From NCBI GenBank assembly GCA_963556495.2, contig OY747710.1:4712501-4776500 (forward strand): DNA of 64,000 nucleotides, read 5' to 3'. Numbering within the stretch: position 1 is the stretch's first letter; the number at the start of each line of letters is the position of its first letter. The notes below the pieces were generated by a model that was not told the DNA's origin, did no database searches, and saw only the letters and a list, made by a program, of their open reading frames with translations. The position numbers and the translations under genes are program-made. This DNA is from Valencia hispanica (taxonomy: Eukaryota; Chordata; Actinopteri; Cyprinodontiformes; Valenciidae). Below are positions 13,201-28,200 of the stretch, piece after piece.

Positions 13201-16200
13201 TGGTTTGCTTTTATCCTCAAGCCTAGTTTATACTTTTCCGTCTGCGGAGGTGCGGAGACACGCAGCGCCATTATCCGTCGACGCAAGGGCTCTCTGACAC
13301 TCACCCATGGACGCATGGCATAGAGCCCAATTTTTAAACTATCCATCGAATGCAAAGGAAAGCGCACGTCTGTGATTGGTCAGCCCAAGAGAATTTCACC
13401 AAAATGGTGCTCTACAGTCGATGTGATTAGTCAATGCAACTTTTCGGCACTAGAAGCTTAATATTGCAAGACCAGTGTATCTAATTTGGTTTTTTGGCGA
13501 TTTTGGACACCAGGAGGTGTAGAGAACAACAAAACAGACCGCTCTGTTTGTTTGTTTCCATGTGTTTTTAGAGTATTCCATGAGCTGCACTTCTAGTAAA
13601 AAGCTTTCCAGCTCAATCAAAACTCGCTCTCTGTCAGCCATTGCTCCTTGAGTGGATGTGCGTTTACAAGCTGAAGTAAATAAACTGTCGTCGTCCAGAG
13701 ACGTCACTGCTATTGTAAAGGATGCGTTGCCTGGCAGACCAGGGGAGGGAGGGCTGGGCGGCGTCGACACTTCCTTGCTATTCCAACTCCACCGGGCTAA
13801 AGAGGCGTGGCCAAGACTTGGCTTGTTTTATACCCCACAGCGGCAGGAACATTGCAGAGCGAACAGCAATTCAAGTGCAATGTAGAGTTTTAGCCTGATG
13901 AGGGTGCCTCACTGACGGTTTTAGGTTGAAAATTAATATTATTACTGAAATGTACTAAAATACCAAAAAGAATGACCAGACACGTAGAAAGCGCTTTTAA
14001 CAGTTGATTTGGGTGTGAGTTGCCCACCTGTGTCAGCCCATCACACTCACGTTGCTCACCTGTTTCACCTGCCATTTATGCCTGCTGGATTCTTCACTTC
14101 CAGTTTTTGTCCACGCTCCTCAGCTCATAGCAGTTCATGAGTATTTTTTCTCATTAAATGTTAAAAATGCACCCATTAAGCAGCTTTCTACGCCTTGGAT
14201 CCGCCTCGTCTACAAGCGCAGTCACAAAGTTAACTGTAGTATGGATCTAAGTGCAGTGGAGCAACCTTTAATTGTCAGGTTCCGTGGGTATTTTGAGTTT
14301 TTCCTTCCACTTCATTTCCTTCCCCTCTGTACCCCTAGGTGCTCTCTTGTTTTGTCCCTCCTGTTTGTGTTTAAACTTAGTTCTTTTCCTTATCTAGTTT
14401 TATCATGTTAGGTTATTCCTTGTCTTTATTAGTTTATTCTGGCACTTCCTTGTTTCTGTATTTCTTCTTACTCTTAGATGTTTTCACCTTTTTATTTGTG
14501 TCCTCATTTGTTTCCTTAGTTTATTTCCCTCTAGATAGTTTCCTAATTTATTTCTTCCTTCTGCTCTCCAGTGTTTACTTAAGATTCCTTCCTAGACATA
14601 TTATCTTTAGTTTCTAGTTTCTTAAGAGTTTTCTGTCTCCCTACCATTCTACCTTCTCTCCCAGCTGTTGATTGTTTCCACCTTCTCTCTCCCTCTCACC
14701 TGCATCTGCTTTCACTAATTGGTCATTGGTCTTCTCTGTCACTTCCTCATTCCCTCCTCAGTATATATTCTGCTCTCATTCAGTCACTACTCGCTGGTTC
14801 GTCGTCATTTTTTCCCTGTGTGGTTCATGTTTTCCCCTCATCGCTGCATTTGTTGGTTCTCCTTAGTTCTGTAAGTTCATGCTCCTTGTTTTTTGTTGCT
14901 ATTAAATCATTTAAGTTTTATTTGCTGCTTTTGGGTCCTTAATATACACAAACATGACATTAATTTGTTTCAGTTTAAAGTTCGAATCACCAGTAGGTTC
15001 TGTTAATCTGTGTTCTTGGTGATGAGGCTAACTAATGTTAACAGCTCAAGCTAAAAACCTTTTATTTATCAGGATTTTTCCACATTTAAATACTGAAGTA
15101 ACATGTTCACCAAAGCAGGTTAAATGGAAGATTTATCATAGTACAAATTTTCATTAGTGGAAATAAACAAATCTTTGGCTCATTTTTATGTGGATGGCAG
15201 CCATATTGGATTTTGGGGTGGTAAGAACCTCCTCACTTTTCCCAACTCAGAATTCAGACTTCTGGGGAGCAGTGTGTTAATCTTTTCAACCCCGTTCTGC
15301 GTACAAATGAAACAAATGAACTACATTCTTCAACTAAACAAGCAGTTCCAAAGTATTAAAATGTTAATTTATAGAATGTCATCTACAATACTGAGGAACA
15401 TTAAATTTTACTATTCAGTGTGTTAACTAAATCTTTTAACTCAAAATTAGCTAAAAGTCTAATATTAGCTAAAATTCTAACTGTAGCATGTTGGCTATCA
15501 ATAGCAAGTTAAATAACATGAGCTTACTACATTCAGTATGGGAAGTTTAGTTATTAAAGTCAAAATTAACGGAAATGCATGTATTAGCTAAAAAGCTATC
15601 GTTAGCTTGTGGGCTATCACGAGGATGTTTAGTTAGGCCTACATCACAGTACTCCATCTACTCTGCTATTAGCAGTGTACAAGCTAAAAGTGTCAGGAAA
15701 ATGTAGTATTAGCTAACATGCTAAATGTAGCATGTTGACTAACACTACGTTTACATGCACATCTAAATTGAGCTATGGCAATAATCGAGCTAATAGTTTA
15801 ACCAGAATGGGAGCCTTTATACCAGTTTACATGTCACTCAGAAAATCAAATTACTTTGTAAAAGTAGGTGGCGACATGCACACTTTCGTGTTCGCATTCT
15901 TCCACTTGGCGACAGTGAAACTAACAGAGTAAAAGCTGGGTATGCACAATAAGCGAAGAAATGGACGACGACAATGCTGCAGCACAATACATTTCGTAAG
16001 TACTGTACTGTTTGATTGTATTACACTCGTTGCTGCTGTGTTGTTGTTGTACGGGTGTTGTTATCCCCGCTTCCGCCATCTCATAATTCCCAGAAAGGGG
16101 GGGTTGCCCAAACTGGTAGTACATCGACCAAGCTGGGATCATGTTTACATGCAGAGAAATTCAGCTTTCTAATCGCATTTTCTGGATGTCTTAGCTTGAA

Positions 16201-19200
16201 TAAGAGTAGGCCAGTTCGGTTCAGCTGAACTAAGATGTTTACATGCATTTCAAAAGTCCAAATTCAGTCTAACTAAGGCAATAATTTGGTTTTCGCATAC
16301 TGCATGTAACCACCCTGACTGTTTTGTTGGCCAACAATAACCTAATCCGTTCAGTATGGTAACTGTAGCTTTGCAGTGAAAATTACCCAAAAGGCTAATA
16401 GTCAGAGATGGGGGGACTCGAATTGATGACTTGACTCGAGTCCGACTCGAGTCGCCAGATTTGTGACTTTTGACTTGCTTGATCAACATCAACAAAAGAC
16501 TTGACTTGACTTTGACTGGCCCTTCTTGACCTGCGACTTGACTTGTCACATCAGTCTTGTTAAATTTTTAATTATATCAATAATTATATCAATAAATAAA
16601 TAATTAGAGGAACATTGCTTTATTGTGTGCGAGAGCTCCTGTCTTGCAGCATATCAACAAACCTGACAACCCCTCCTCCACGCAACAGACAGAACGCATG
16701 TCGTCTGCATTAGTCTAATGAGTTCTGCAGAGATGGAAGCCACTCTGACCGACAACAACATTCCAAAAACTTTGCATTTTGGCTACAAAGATTATCTTAC
16801 AACACAAAATAAAAGAGGAGCTACCTGCAAAATCTGCAATGTTAAAATTGCAGATACTGCAAGGACTACATTGAATTTCAACCGACATTTTAGGACAGCA
16901 CATAAAGCAAGGTGAGTAACATGCTATGGATTACGTCCTGATTATTATTAGTATTATTTTGCAACTTGGCTGCTGTTGACATTAACCTTTGCCTAAATAT
17001 ATACATCTGTCTGAAATTGCAAATTTGGTGGCAAGTATAGTTTAGCAGCACTAATGCTAGCTAGCTGTAACCAGACTAGCGCTAAATATCTCCGCATGAA
17101 TGCACGCCTGTAATGAGGTTAACTGCTATACAGAATAAAAACTTTTTTCAGATGTTATGACAGTGGTGCGTGTGTAAGTAGGACACACACGTCCAACATC
17201 CACTGCCAAAGTTGTTTCTCCTTCCATATTGTCCTTATATTGTGTGTCAGCAGGGTGCGATTTGTGAAAAAACCAGAGGGGGGGATAATTTTGAGAAACA
17301 TTTTCATTTAGAAAAATGACCGCAACATCAGGCCAGTAAAACAGGCTATATGAAAATTATTGTCCAGTGTGTAAACTAGGTCCATTTCGAACTGCACCAG
17401 TGTATTTGGAGACGTTTTTCATGTTGGTGTGTCCAAAGCATGCTCCTGCGACTTCTGTGTTGTTTTTTTTCCTCCTCACGTACGACCGGCGCGCTTGCTC
17501 TGAATCTGCCCCGCTCTTATTGTGAGTGGATTTTGGCAAGCCGTTTTGACATTTATTCAAAGCGCACTCCTCTCTCTTGGTCCTTTAGTAGATCTCCACA
17601 ATAGATTCTTCCTAGTCTAAATTGCATTCCAACCTGTAAGAATTTAAATTAAAGATAATCTCAATCACATTTTTGCTTGCAGAAAATGAATTTCAAGATA
17701 TTTAATATCTTTAATTTTATTTAATTGTACTAGTAAAAACTAAGTTTCAGATATCTACAAATCTTTCCAAAATGTAATTGGCTGTTTTAACATATATATT
17801 AACTTGAATGAATAGGTATTTCCGATATCTTTAATAAAATTATTTCTGGTTAAAACTAATTTGATAATGACTTGACTTGACTTGCTTGACTAAAGCTATG
17901 CTTGGACTTGACTTGCTTGATCCTCCTTAAAAATGACTTGGGACTTACTTGAGACTTGTATGTATGGGACTTACTCCCATCTCTGCTAATAGTAGCTGGT
18001 TTGCTTTTATGACCATATTATGTTTTGAACTCAAAACACTGAAAAACTCCAACTAAACTGCTGCACTATTTCAAAATGTACTTGGAGATCTCGGTAATTA
18101 CCAACATTGTGGATTCTTCAGATGGGATCTACTGAATAAATGTGCTCAGATGAAAGGTTGCATTTTTTTCACATTTTTTTGTATGAGATTAAATTGCTGA
18201 AATCAACTATTAATTCATTTGAAGGTGTTTTAAACACTAGAAGTGCCAATAATTGTGGAGGGTTAAAACTGGCCCGACTCACTCGCCAGGTCCGGCGCAG
18301 TAGCAGTAACACTGCTGCTGATTGGTCAGATGCTGAGGGTCCCAGTCTAAAGATGACAGCTGGTAGGGGAGCCGGAGTTTCATGAACTGCATGAGTCGGG
18401 CGAAGCGTCCTCGTTTGAGAGCCCCGCCTCTCTGCAGAAACAGTTACAGGACAGAGATGATCACTTTCATATCAGTAAACAGATCAGGTTCGTTGAGAAG
18501 ACGGCTCTGTCTTGTCTTATCGTAGGTCAGCGGTGAGAGACGGAGTCTGAGACGTCAGAAGATCTGGACAATGAGCTCAGCACCATTGACCGATTGATAA
18601 TGAACAGAATCTTTCTCATATCTACAGAAATGAAGCACATGTGACGGATTGACTTTTAATGTGCTCCTCTCGACTCCACTGAAGCATAAATATACATATA
18701 GACTTCTCACATTTTCTCTGACATGGTGTAGAACATATTTAAGTCAATACTGAGAAAATTGTTGAGATTTATGCTCGAATAAACACATTATTCGCCGCAC
18801 ACATTACGATGTGGATAGATATATTTGAGTGGATTTCTTTTTTCTTTTTTTCTCCAAAAATGTGAGATGGGGAGATTTAGCAGCCTGACCTTGGTGGCGA
18901 CAGCAAAAACACATTGCCGACAAATCCAGGAATCGCTGTCAGCTTCCGGCTCGATGGTCGGCGTGTGGCACTCCGGATGATAACCTGTAATAGGAGGAGG
19001 AGGCAGAGCGTTTAAATCGTCTTTGCAGGACAGAAAGCCAGAATGACGGTAATAACAGGCGTTCTCCATCTTCTGAATCAAACTTTGCCAGTTTGATTCA
19101 GAAGCATGCAAAACATCTAACGGCTGCATTTGCATATAAGAGGCAGTGTTTGCCAGCATTCTTCCTTAGAACAGACGGTCGGCATCCTTGCTTTCGGATG

Positions 19201-22200
19201 ACATGACTGTAAAATCTCCCAGCATAACCTGCCTCTACATGGTGGCTCTTTAGATTCCTTTCAGTTGCATATCACAATGTTTTTAGAAGTCTATCAGATA
19301 CAGAGGGGTTTTACTTCATTATATGAGCTATACCAACACTTAATTTCCCTCTGGGATCAATAAAGTATTTTTGAATTTGAATTGAATTCACTTTGACATC
19401 CAGGGCTTTACACAAGAACGATGACTTCAAAGGACTTCACAGTTAGGCAAGACGTTTAGGAGGCAACTCTCATAGCCAAGCCCTTAGCTTTGTTGTTAAG
19501 ATTTTTGTTGCGTTCCATTTACCTGGGAAGTCGGAACGCGGAGCTGGGTTTGACGTCAGCGTTCCAGTTAACGTAGTCGGATAAGTCGAGATTCCAATAT
19601 GGCGAGGCCCAGGTAGCCATTGTTGGTACCACAGCTTACAAACGTCGTTTTAAGCTGTACTTTCCACATGCAAACACCACTTTTATTTTGTTAAGTTTAG
19701 AGATGCAGGCTCTACTTGTAGCACTGATTTTAGATGCACTCTAACTAGTGTGTCTGGTAAAATAAACTGATTTGCACACCAAAGTACTGTTGCTGACTCG
19801 ATGAGCGGCCATATTGAAAGACAAAGTTGGAGCAAGAAAAAAACTTTCCGAGTGGGAAGTCCGACTTCGGCGGGCCTTCCAGTTGATTTATCCCACTTGG
19901 ACGTCGGAATTACCAAATTCCGACTACAAATTGAATGCATCACTAGCTTAATTTTTAAGCTAGCTTATCAGTGAGTGCTAATACATGGTCTGTTAAGTGG
20001 AGAGCACCCTAGGGGACATGTTTTTTTTTTTTTTTGATTAAGTTCCCTCACAATAAATACAAAAATAATATTGGATTCGTTTGCAAAGTGTTTGTGTTGT
20101 CAGTCAATGATGTTGTCCCGCAATAATAGTCAGTTCATGCGGCACTGTGAGTACTGAAAGTCTTTCTGATCAAATTTAAGGTTGTTTGTAAGGGTTTTAC
20201 ATGTATGTGTATATCTCATTCGTGAGAGATATCTGATGTTTTATATATTTTTCTTTAGGATACAATGCACCACACGCTTATGTGCAAAATGCTTGTGTTA
20301 CACTATTTACCTGTTACAGAGGCAAAACAAGTCAAACATGGGTTTTCTATCCCTGCTCTAAAGCGTAAACATGACAGAAACTTTCTGTAGGAAGGACTAA
20401 AAGAACGAAACAAGACATCCAAACTATTTAGACTATCATAAGTATTTTTTCACGGGGTAATAGCGCGAATCTGTAGACATATTTAGTTGTGGAGTCTTAT
20501 TCCTGTTGGTAGTCCTGCTGCTTAATAAAGGACCCATTGTGCAGTGCTGTCCCATCTCCTGCTATTAGTTAATTGTCCCCCGACAGATAAACCAACAAAC
20601 ATGAACGCCCAGTTCATAGATCGATTCTCAGCCAGTTTTCTGTACAAAACAAACAAGAATGTATAAACACATTTTCATTGAGGATCTTTAGAGTGCATAG
20701 TGCTGTGTTGAAAAAATTGATTCTCTGATCCTAAATTGATTCTTATAAAAATTCCTAAAGATCAATTCGTACATCCAAAAACCCCCACGTTGGATGCATC
20801 AGTAGATCTTCTAGCTCAGGACTTCCTTTACCGATAAAGACCACAGCATCACAGAGCTCAGTTCAAAACTTTATGACAATTATCGACAATAATGTAAGAG
20901 ATGCCTTAAACCCAGAGAGAAGCTACACTGATGTGTTTTTTCTTTAGTTTGGTTTTAGAAACTTAAGAGTTTAGTGTGCAGATCTGAGGATTTTTCAGGT
21001 GATTTATTTCCAGAATTATATACATAATAACAAACATTTATGGCCTAGCATTAGTTCACCTTTTTTATCTTCAAAAGCATTACATTAACACCATTTTTTG
21101 TCCAAAAGCATGTTTGTAGATGTCTGAATTTAAATACAGAGACAACAAAGACATTCTGCAGGATTTGAATTTCTGTGTCTGGATATCTTATTTATTTTCC
21201 CTCCCCCTACGAGTGCGGATGCGATGGATCTCAGCCATCAGTTTATGTTATGCGGCTTTCTGTGTTCTTATTTATCATCTTGTGTCAAATCTTCAAGGTC
21301 ACTACAGGCTCTGACGAAGCGGCGGCGTTTGACAGAGCAAGATGAGGCATGCTTCCTTACCGTGGTGGCATTTAAGACAATTTATGAGGGGTTCTTTAAG
21401 AGGAGGGGCGTCGCAAATACAGCAAACTTCTTCCACTCCCGCAGTGACTGAGAGGAAACAGAAAAACAGAAGGGAGGGGAGGGTATAAACGTGTGAGAGA
21501 AAGACAGATGCACACACAGAAAGCCAGAGAAAGCAATCAACTGCATTAATTTATGTATATTGATTCACATCCCTGCCACCTCATTGATTTCCGAGTGCCC
21601 GCACCTTTGGTTTGACGTGCTGATGTTCAGCCTTGTTCTTACAAGTGTCCAACCTGCCCTTTGACTCAACATCAGGTGGAATAGGAGTCCTCTCCCTGAA
21701 GGGTCTTTAGTCTAATAACTGCATTAATAATATAATAATAATAATAATAATATATTTTCGTTGAGCGTTTTCAAGAATGAGAACTGAGAGAAATTTAGAC
21801 AAAACCGTTAAATCTGAATTTTTTTAAACTTTAATTTGAGTCAGTTTATACATTTTTCAAAATATGTATTCAAAATGTATGCAATATCTTTATCATTGTT
21901 ACAGATACCTACATTAATCAAAATTCCAATCAAAAGTTCCCATTAGATTTTTGATTTTTTTATCTCGTCTTAATTTTTAGCACATATAGAGGAAATTGCT
22001 ACCTCACAAGCTTAATGGATCACACAACAAAGGTGCATTTCGCTATAATATGTTAACCCTGTTCTGTTACATTTCCAATAAGGTCTGAGGTTCCGATTAA
22101 ATGCGGTGACGTGTCTCCGTACTGCGCTGCTGTGGCAGATGCTGCCTTGGACAGGCTAAAGTGCACTACAGCCTCATAGTATGCTGAATATCTGTTAACT

Positions 22201-25200
22201 TTTCAATGTACAGACAGAATACCTAATATTATTTGTACAAACAACATTCAAGCAGCATTCAATCAGCTTAAGTACACACCACCCTTGCAGCAGCACTGTA
22301 TCTCCAGACTCGCCCATGAAAACAATGATGAAAGACCAATGATGGATTCTTTCAGTCACTTACAATCTAAAACATAATTAAAACCCGAACAAGCATGATA
22401 GAAATGTTTACATAACTGACTTCTGCCTTTTCCATCCTCTGTTTCAGCAGAGAAACAAGAGCTCCAATCAGGATTTACTATGAACTTTTAACCTAGAACC
22501 ATTTCAAAGGGGTTACAAAACAAGTAAAATCCCAGCAAATTTCGTGAAAATTTTTGACTGCAGATCAAAATTATGACTTTAACACACGGGTTCCTGTGTG
22601 CTCTCAAGATTATGTCCCCTGCAGAGGTCGCGCTAGAATATTTTGTTGTCTGACATTTTTGATCGACGGGGTCGAAAGAATCTGGTCTTATTTTATTTTT
22701 ACCTGTTCATATTTAGAATGATAACCTACTGTATGCCACAAGTGTGAATTTTCCTTATTCATTTGAATACTTATTCAGTTTGAAGAAGCTCAACAGACAA
22801 CTACATATAAATAATAAAATGAAAAGATTACACTTTAAATTTTAACAGTTCACCAGCTGTGGCCTGAATGCACAGTCTCACAACTTCCTCCTGCTCTGCA
22901 TGGAACTGAAATGCTAACCCACTTGTGCGTAATCAAATAGTGGGATTACTGCAGAGGTTTTTCTCATGAGGTTTTAGATTTTTGCCTCGGACAGACGACT
23001 TCTCATGGAGGTTTAGATGTTCTTCTGGAGGCTGAATCTGCGCTCCGCTGCCACACTGGAGACTGGAATTAAAGCGCCGCTTCAGCCACAGTTTTGAAAA
23101 AAGGGAACAGTTCTCGAAACGAATTGATCAGAAGTTGGAAAGGCTCACTGAACGAGCTGTTTCCTGCTTCAGCGGGAGGAAATCCCGCAGCATGCGCCAA
23201 TGGTTGGCACAACACCTGGTTGTTGGGAGCGACGCGCTCCAAAGCCTCTGTAACTCTTCAAAGCGCTGTTAGCGAGATGCATTGAGTGTGGTGTCCAGGT
23301 CTGAGATGATGCTCTTTTTTTCTTTTCCATGCGTAAAATTTGAAAAATCTGCACCTATGCAGCAAGTGGGCCTGGGTGTGAATTGTAATCGGTCAAAATG
23401 ACAGACAGCCTTCAGATTTTTCCGTTACCGTTCAGAAAAAAACCCAGTCAAATATGAAAAATACTCAGTTAACGTGACCCCTAGTTGGTGCAGTTACAAA
23501 GCTGATTCTTTCTCACTCTCTATTGAGTATTACTCTCACTAGTAATAGTAAAATTATTGTGCCTTTGTTGTTTTTATGTACAGTATGCCTCTATCAATCA
23601 GGCATCAACAGTTAAAAACACCTGAAACAAAACGTTGATGACAGTGTTGTTGGATACACAGCCATGGTCACTGGACCAAAGGACATCCCGCCGGTAGGAG
23701 TGCCATCCATCCATCCATCCATTTTCTTCCGCTTATCCGGGGTCGGGTCGCGGGGGCAGCAGCCTAAGCAAAGAGACCCAGACTTCCCTCTCCCCAGCCA
23801 CTTGTTCCAGCTCCTCGGGAGGAACCCCAAGACGTTCCCAGGCCAGCCGAGAAACATAGTCCCTCCAGCGTGTCCTGGGCCTTCCCCTGGGCCTCCTCCC
23901 GGTGAGACATGCCTGAAACACCTCACCAGGGAGGCGTCCAGGAGGCATCCTGACCAGATGCCCGAGCCACCTCAACTGACTCCTCATGATGTGGAGGTGC
24001 AGCGGCTCTACTCTGAGCCCCCTCCGGATGACTGAGCTTCTCACCCTATCTCTAAGGGAGAGCCCTAACACTCTGCGGAGGAAACTCATTTCAGCCGCTT
24101 TTATCCGTGATCTCGTTCTTTCGGTCATCACCCAGAGTTCGTGACCATAGATGAGCGTAGGAACGTAGATCAACCGGTAAATCGAGAGCTTCGCCTTTCG
24201 GCTCAGCTCTCTCTTCACCACGACAGACCGGTAGAGCGCCCGCATAACTGCAGATGCTCCACCAATCCGTCTATCGATCTCTCGCTCCATTTTTCCCTCA
24301 TTCGTGAACAAGACCCCCAGATACTTAAACTCCTCCACTTGGGGAAGGACCCCATCCCCGACCCGGAGAAGGCACCCCACCCTTTTCCGGCTCAAGACCA
24401 TGGCCTCGGATTTGGAGTGCTAAATCGCAAAATCCATTTTCAGTTTTAACTGAAAAAGGACTTCATGGGACATCATCTCTATTTGAGCACAGGTACTTCC
24501 TCTTTGTCCGTGGGCAACAACAAAGGAGAGGCGCGAGCTTTAAACCTCCTTCGCTGGTGAGGGGGGAGGCGAGTTTATGAAAGAAACTCATTGGATCCAA
24601 AAGACACAACTGCTTGCTGATCGTTGATCAGCAGAACTGTATCCGGCCGATGAATTAAGTCCTGACGGACTTGTTCAAAAGCCTGCAGAAAGTATCTTTG
24701 AATTACAGATTCTACCAGACAGGGAGAGAGAGACGATGACACGCTGCCGCTGCATGACTTTTTATGCTCCTCTTAACTGGAAATAACTTCCAGAAAACTG
24801 CAAAACTGCTGAAACACTGAGTTCCTTTAAATCAAAGCAAAAACCCATCTGTTTAAAGCTGCCTTTGATTAATAATAACTCGAACATTATTAATTCTAGT
24901 CTGGATTGCAGTTTTTATTACTTCTCTTTATTTTGCCACTGTAGTGTCCTTTTTTAATTAATTGTTTCATGGTTTTATCATGAAAAACTTTAAGCTGCAT
25001 TGTTGACTAAACTTGACTTGTACAAACAGTTTATTAGTACTATTGACAGTTTGTATCTCCTTAAACCAATGGCACATAATGTACTTTACTCACTCTTTAT
25101 TGTTCAAACTCAAAAGAAATAGAGAAATATTGGTTTTCAGTTTGTATTGCAAATCCGACAGTAAAACCGACTAAACGTTTGCTGCTTTAGAATGACCAAA

Positions 25201-28200
25201 AATGTGTTATTTATTTTCTATATGCCAGAATAATGGCAGAGAGAATTTTACATATTATACTTTTTTATGTTTCTTCAAATTCAGAAGTTTAAATACACTA
25301 AGAGGCCAGATGATCAGATCAGCCTCTCATAAGTTCATTCAGAACATTTAAGTTAACTGGAGGCACACCAAAGGATGTATTTAAAGGCAACACAACAAGC
25401 ATGTTGCTTCCTTTTGTGACTTTATAGAAAAAAAATTATGAATTAAAGACATTAGGAGGAGAATTCTGGACATTCACAACGCAGCTTCATCTCTCAGAAC
25501 AGTTTCTAGATACCTGAATGAGCCAGGAAGGAGACACAATCTGTGTCCCAGAGCTTACAGGTTTTGGTGTCAAATGCTCAAATCAATCCCAGAACAAATA
25601 ACAAAAACAAAAGACCTTGTGAAGACGCTGACTGAAGCTGGAAAGAGAGAATCATTATTCACAGTGAAATGAGTGTTGTACCAACATGGCTGAGAGGAAG
25701 AAGCAATTACTCAAAAAGCACCATACCTGTCCTGTAGTCTGATGAAACAAAAATGGAACTGTTATCCATAATGAACATTGTTACATTTGAAGCAAAACAG
25801 CAGCAGCTTTCCATCCTTAGATCACCAAAAAGCATGGGGGTGGAAGCATTATGTTGTGTTAGTGTTTTGCTGCAGGAGGGACTGGTGCACTTCACAAAAT
25901 AGATGCCATCATTAAGATTTATTTGCGGAAATACTGACACAACACCTCAAGACATCAGCCAAGAAGTTAAATGTTGGACACATATAGGTCTTCCACATAG
26001 ACAATCACCAAGTTAGTCATGAAGTGGCTTAAGGAGACAAAGCTAAGGTTTTGGAGCAGCCATCACAAAGCATTGGTCTCTGTCGCAGATAGCCCGGTCA
26101 CAATAAACAATGGATAAATTCAAACAAGCCCGATAATTTTTCCAGCCACCGTAATTTCTATTTTCATGCTTGTTTTCCTCGCATGCCTTCTGGCTGGAGG
26201 ACACTGCTTTGACCACCACTGTTATTAGCTCAGTTGTCAACACATTGCGTTAAATAGAACTGAAGTAAAATCTAGTCAGTATGGTTAACAAGTGCCGCGC
26301 TGTAGGCTGCTCAAATAGACGAAAGTTGGACAGTAATGTGAAATTTAAAAGGTTTCCAGCTGATAAAATACGCAGAAGGCAAGGGTTAATAGCCATGAAG
26401 AGAGTTCGGCTGCATGATCCATCCAAACCATCTACTGCTAGCATAGTTAGCATGGAACACTAAGAAATATCTGGAATCGACAGACACTTTTATGACCATG
26501 AAACTGCGTTACATAAATACTTATGCAGTACTGTGCAAACTTTTTAGGCAGGTGTGACAAAATGCTGTAAACAAAGAATGCTTTCAAAAATGGAAGTGTT
26601 AATCATTTATTTTTATCAATCAACAAAATGCAGTAAATGAACAAAAGAGAAATCTAAATCAAATCAATATTTGGTGTGTCCACCCTTTGCCTTCAAAACA
26701 GCATCAACTCTTCTAGGTACATTTGCACACAGTTTTTGAAGGAACTCGTCTGGTATGTTGTTCCAAACATCTTGGAGAACTAACCACAGATCTTCTGTGG
26801 ATCTAGGCTTCCTCACATCCTTCTGTCTCTTCATGTAATCCCAGACACACTCCATGATGTTGAGATCAGAGCTCTGTGGGGGTCATACCATCACTTCCAG
26901 GACTTCTTATTCTTCTTTACAATGAAGATAGTTCTTAATGACTTTGGCTGTATGTTTGGGGTCATTGTCCTGCTGCAGAATAAATTTAGGGCCAATCATT
27001 CGCCTCCCTGATGGTATTGAATGACGGATAAGTATCTGCCTGTATTTTTCAGTATTAAGAATACAGAATCCTGACCAAATCTCCAACTCCATTTGCAGAA
27101 ATACTGCCCCAAACGTTAAAAGAACCTCCACCATGGTTCACTGTTGCCTGCAGACACTCATTATTGTACCGCTTTGCAGCCCTTTGACGAACAAACTGCC
27201 TTCTGCTACAGCCAAATATTTCACATTTCGACTCATCAGTCCAGAACACCTGCTGCCATTGTTCTGCACCCTAGTTCCTATGTTTTTGTGCATACTTGAG
27301 TCGCTTGGCCTTGTTTCCATGTCGGAGGTATGGCTTTTTGGCTACAACTCTTCCATGAAGACCACTTCTGGCCAGACTTCTCCAGACAGTAGATGCGTGT
27401 ACCTGGGTCCTACTGGTTTCTGCCAGGTCTGAGCTGATGGCACTGCTGGACATCTTCTGATTTCTAAAGGTAATAAGCTTGATGTGTCTTTCATCTGCTC
27501 CACTAAGTTTCCTTGTCCGACCACAGCGTCTACAATCCTCAATGTTGCCCGTTTCTTTGTGGTTCTTCAAAAGAGCTTGAACAGCACATCAAGAAACCTC
27601 AGTCTGTTTTGACATCTTTGTCTGGGAGAGACCTTGCTGATGCAGTATAACTACCTTGTGCTTTGTTGCTGTGCTCAATCTTGTCATGACATGAAACTAT
27701 CTTCCACAACCTCATCTTGGTAGCAAAGTCTGACTGTTCCTCACCCAGTTTTAAAACTCCTTCAAAGCTGTTTCTGTTTGAGTTAATGACTGTGTTTCAA
27801 CTTACGTGTGACATTGATGATTATTAGCACCTGTTTGGTAGAATTGGTTGATCATGCACCTGACTATAATCCTACAAAATCCCTGACTTTGTGCAAGTTA
27901 ACCTATAAGAATTGATGCTGGTTTAAAGGCAAAAGATAGTAACACCCCAAAAAAATTTGATTTAGAGTTTTCATTGGTTTGCTCTCTTTGCATTTTGTAA
28001 CTTGATAAAAAATAAACACTCATCATTTATATTTCTGAAAGCATTCTTTGTTAACAGCATTTTTCCACACCTGCCTAAAACTTTTGCACCGTACTATATA
28101 TTATTGTAGATGTGTACCAAAACAATGCTGTTAATCAGATAATTGTAGATATCCCCATACTGAACTGGCAGCCAATTCTGAGGACTGTCATCCCATAACT

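Larger units (their letters stand above)
21448..26089. other. largest phf1 intron, left part
   Basis: 21448-22620 is AT-rich with a short TAA repeat (about 21727-21755) and nothing else. 22620-23485 is repeat family P copy b, 23702-24420 a LINE, 24760-25010 an L2-like 3' fragment, 25280-26075 a Tc1 relic. Confidence 0.55.

Noticed and set aside
23664..24035. 123-residue plus-strand ORF
   Set aside because: Antisense shadow of the LINE ORF on the minus strand, whose translation matches a known LINE protein.
23697..24419. GGAGTGC on both sides of the LINE as a target duplication
   Set aside because: The right-hand word appears to belong to the LINE consensus itself, so the match may be coincidental.
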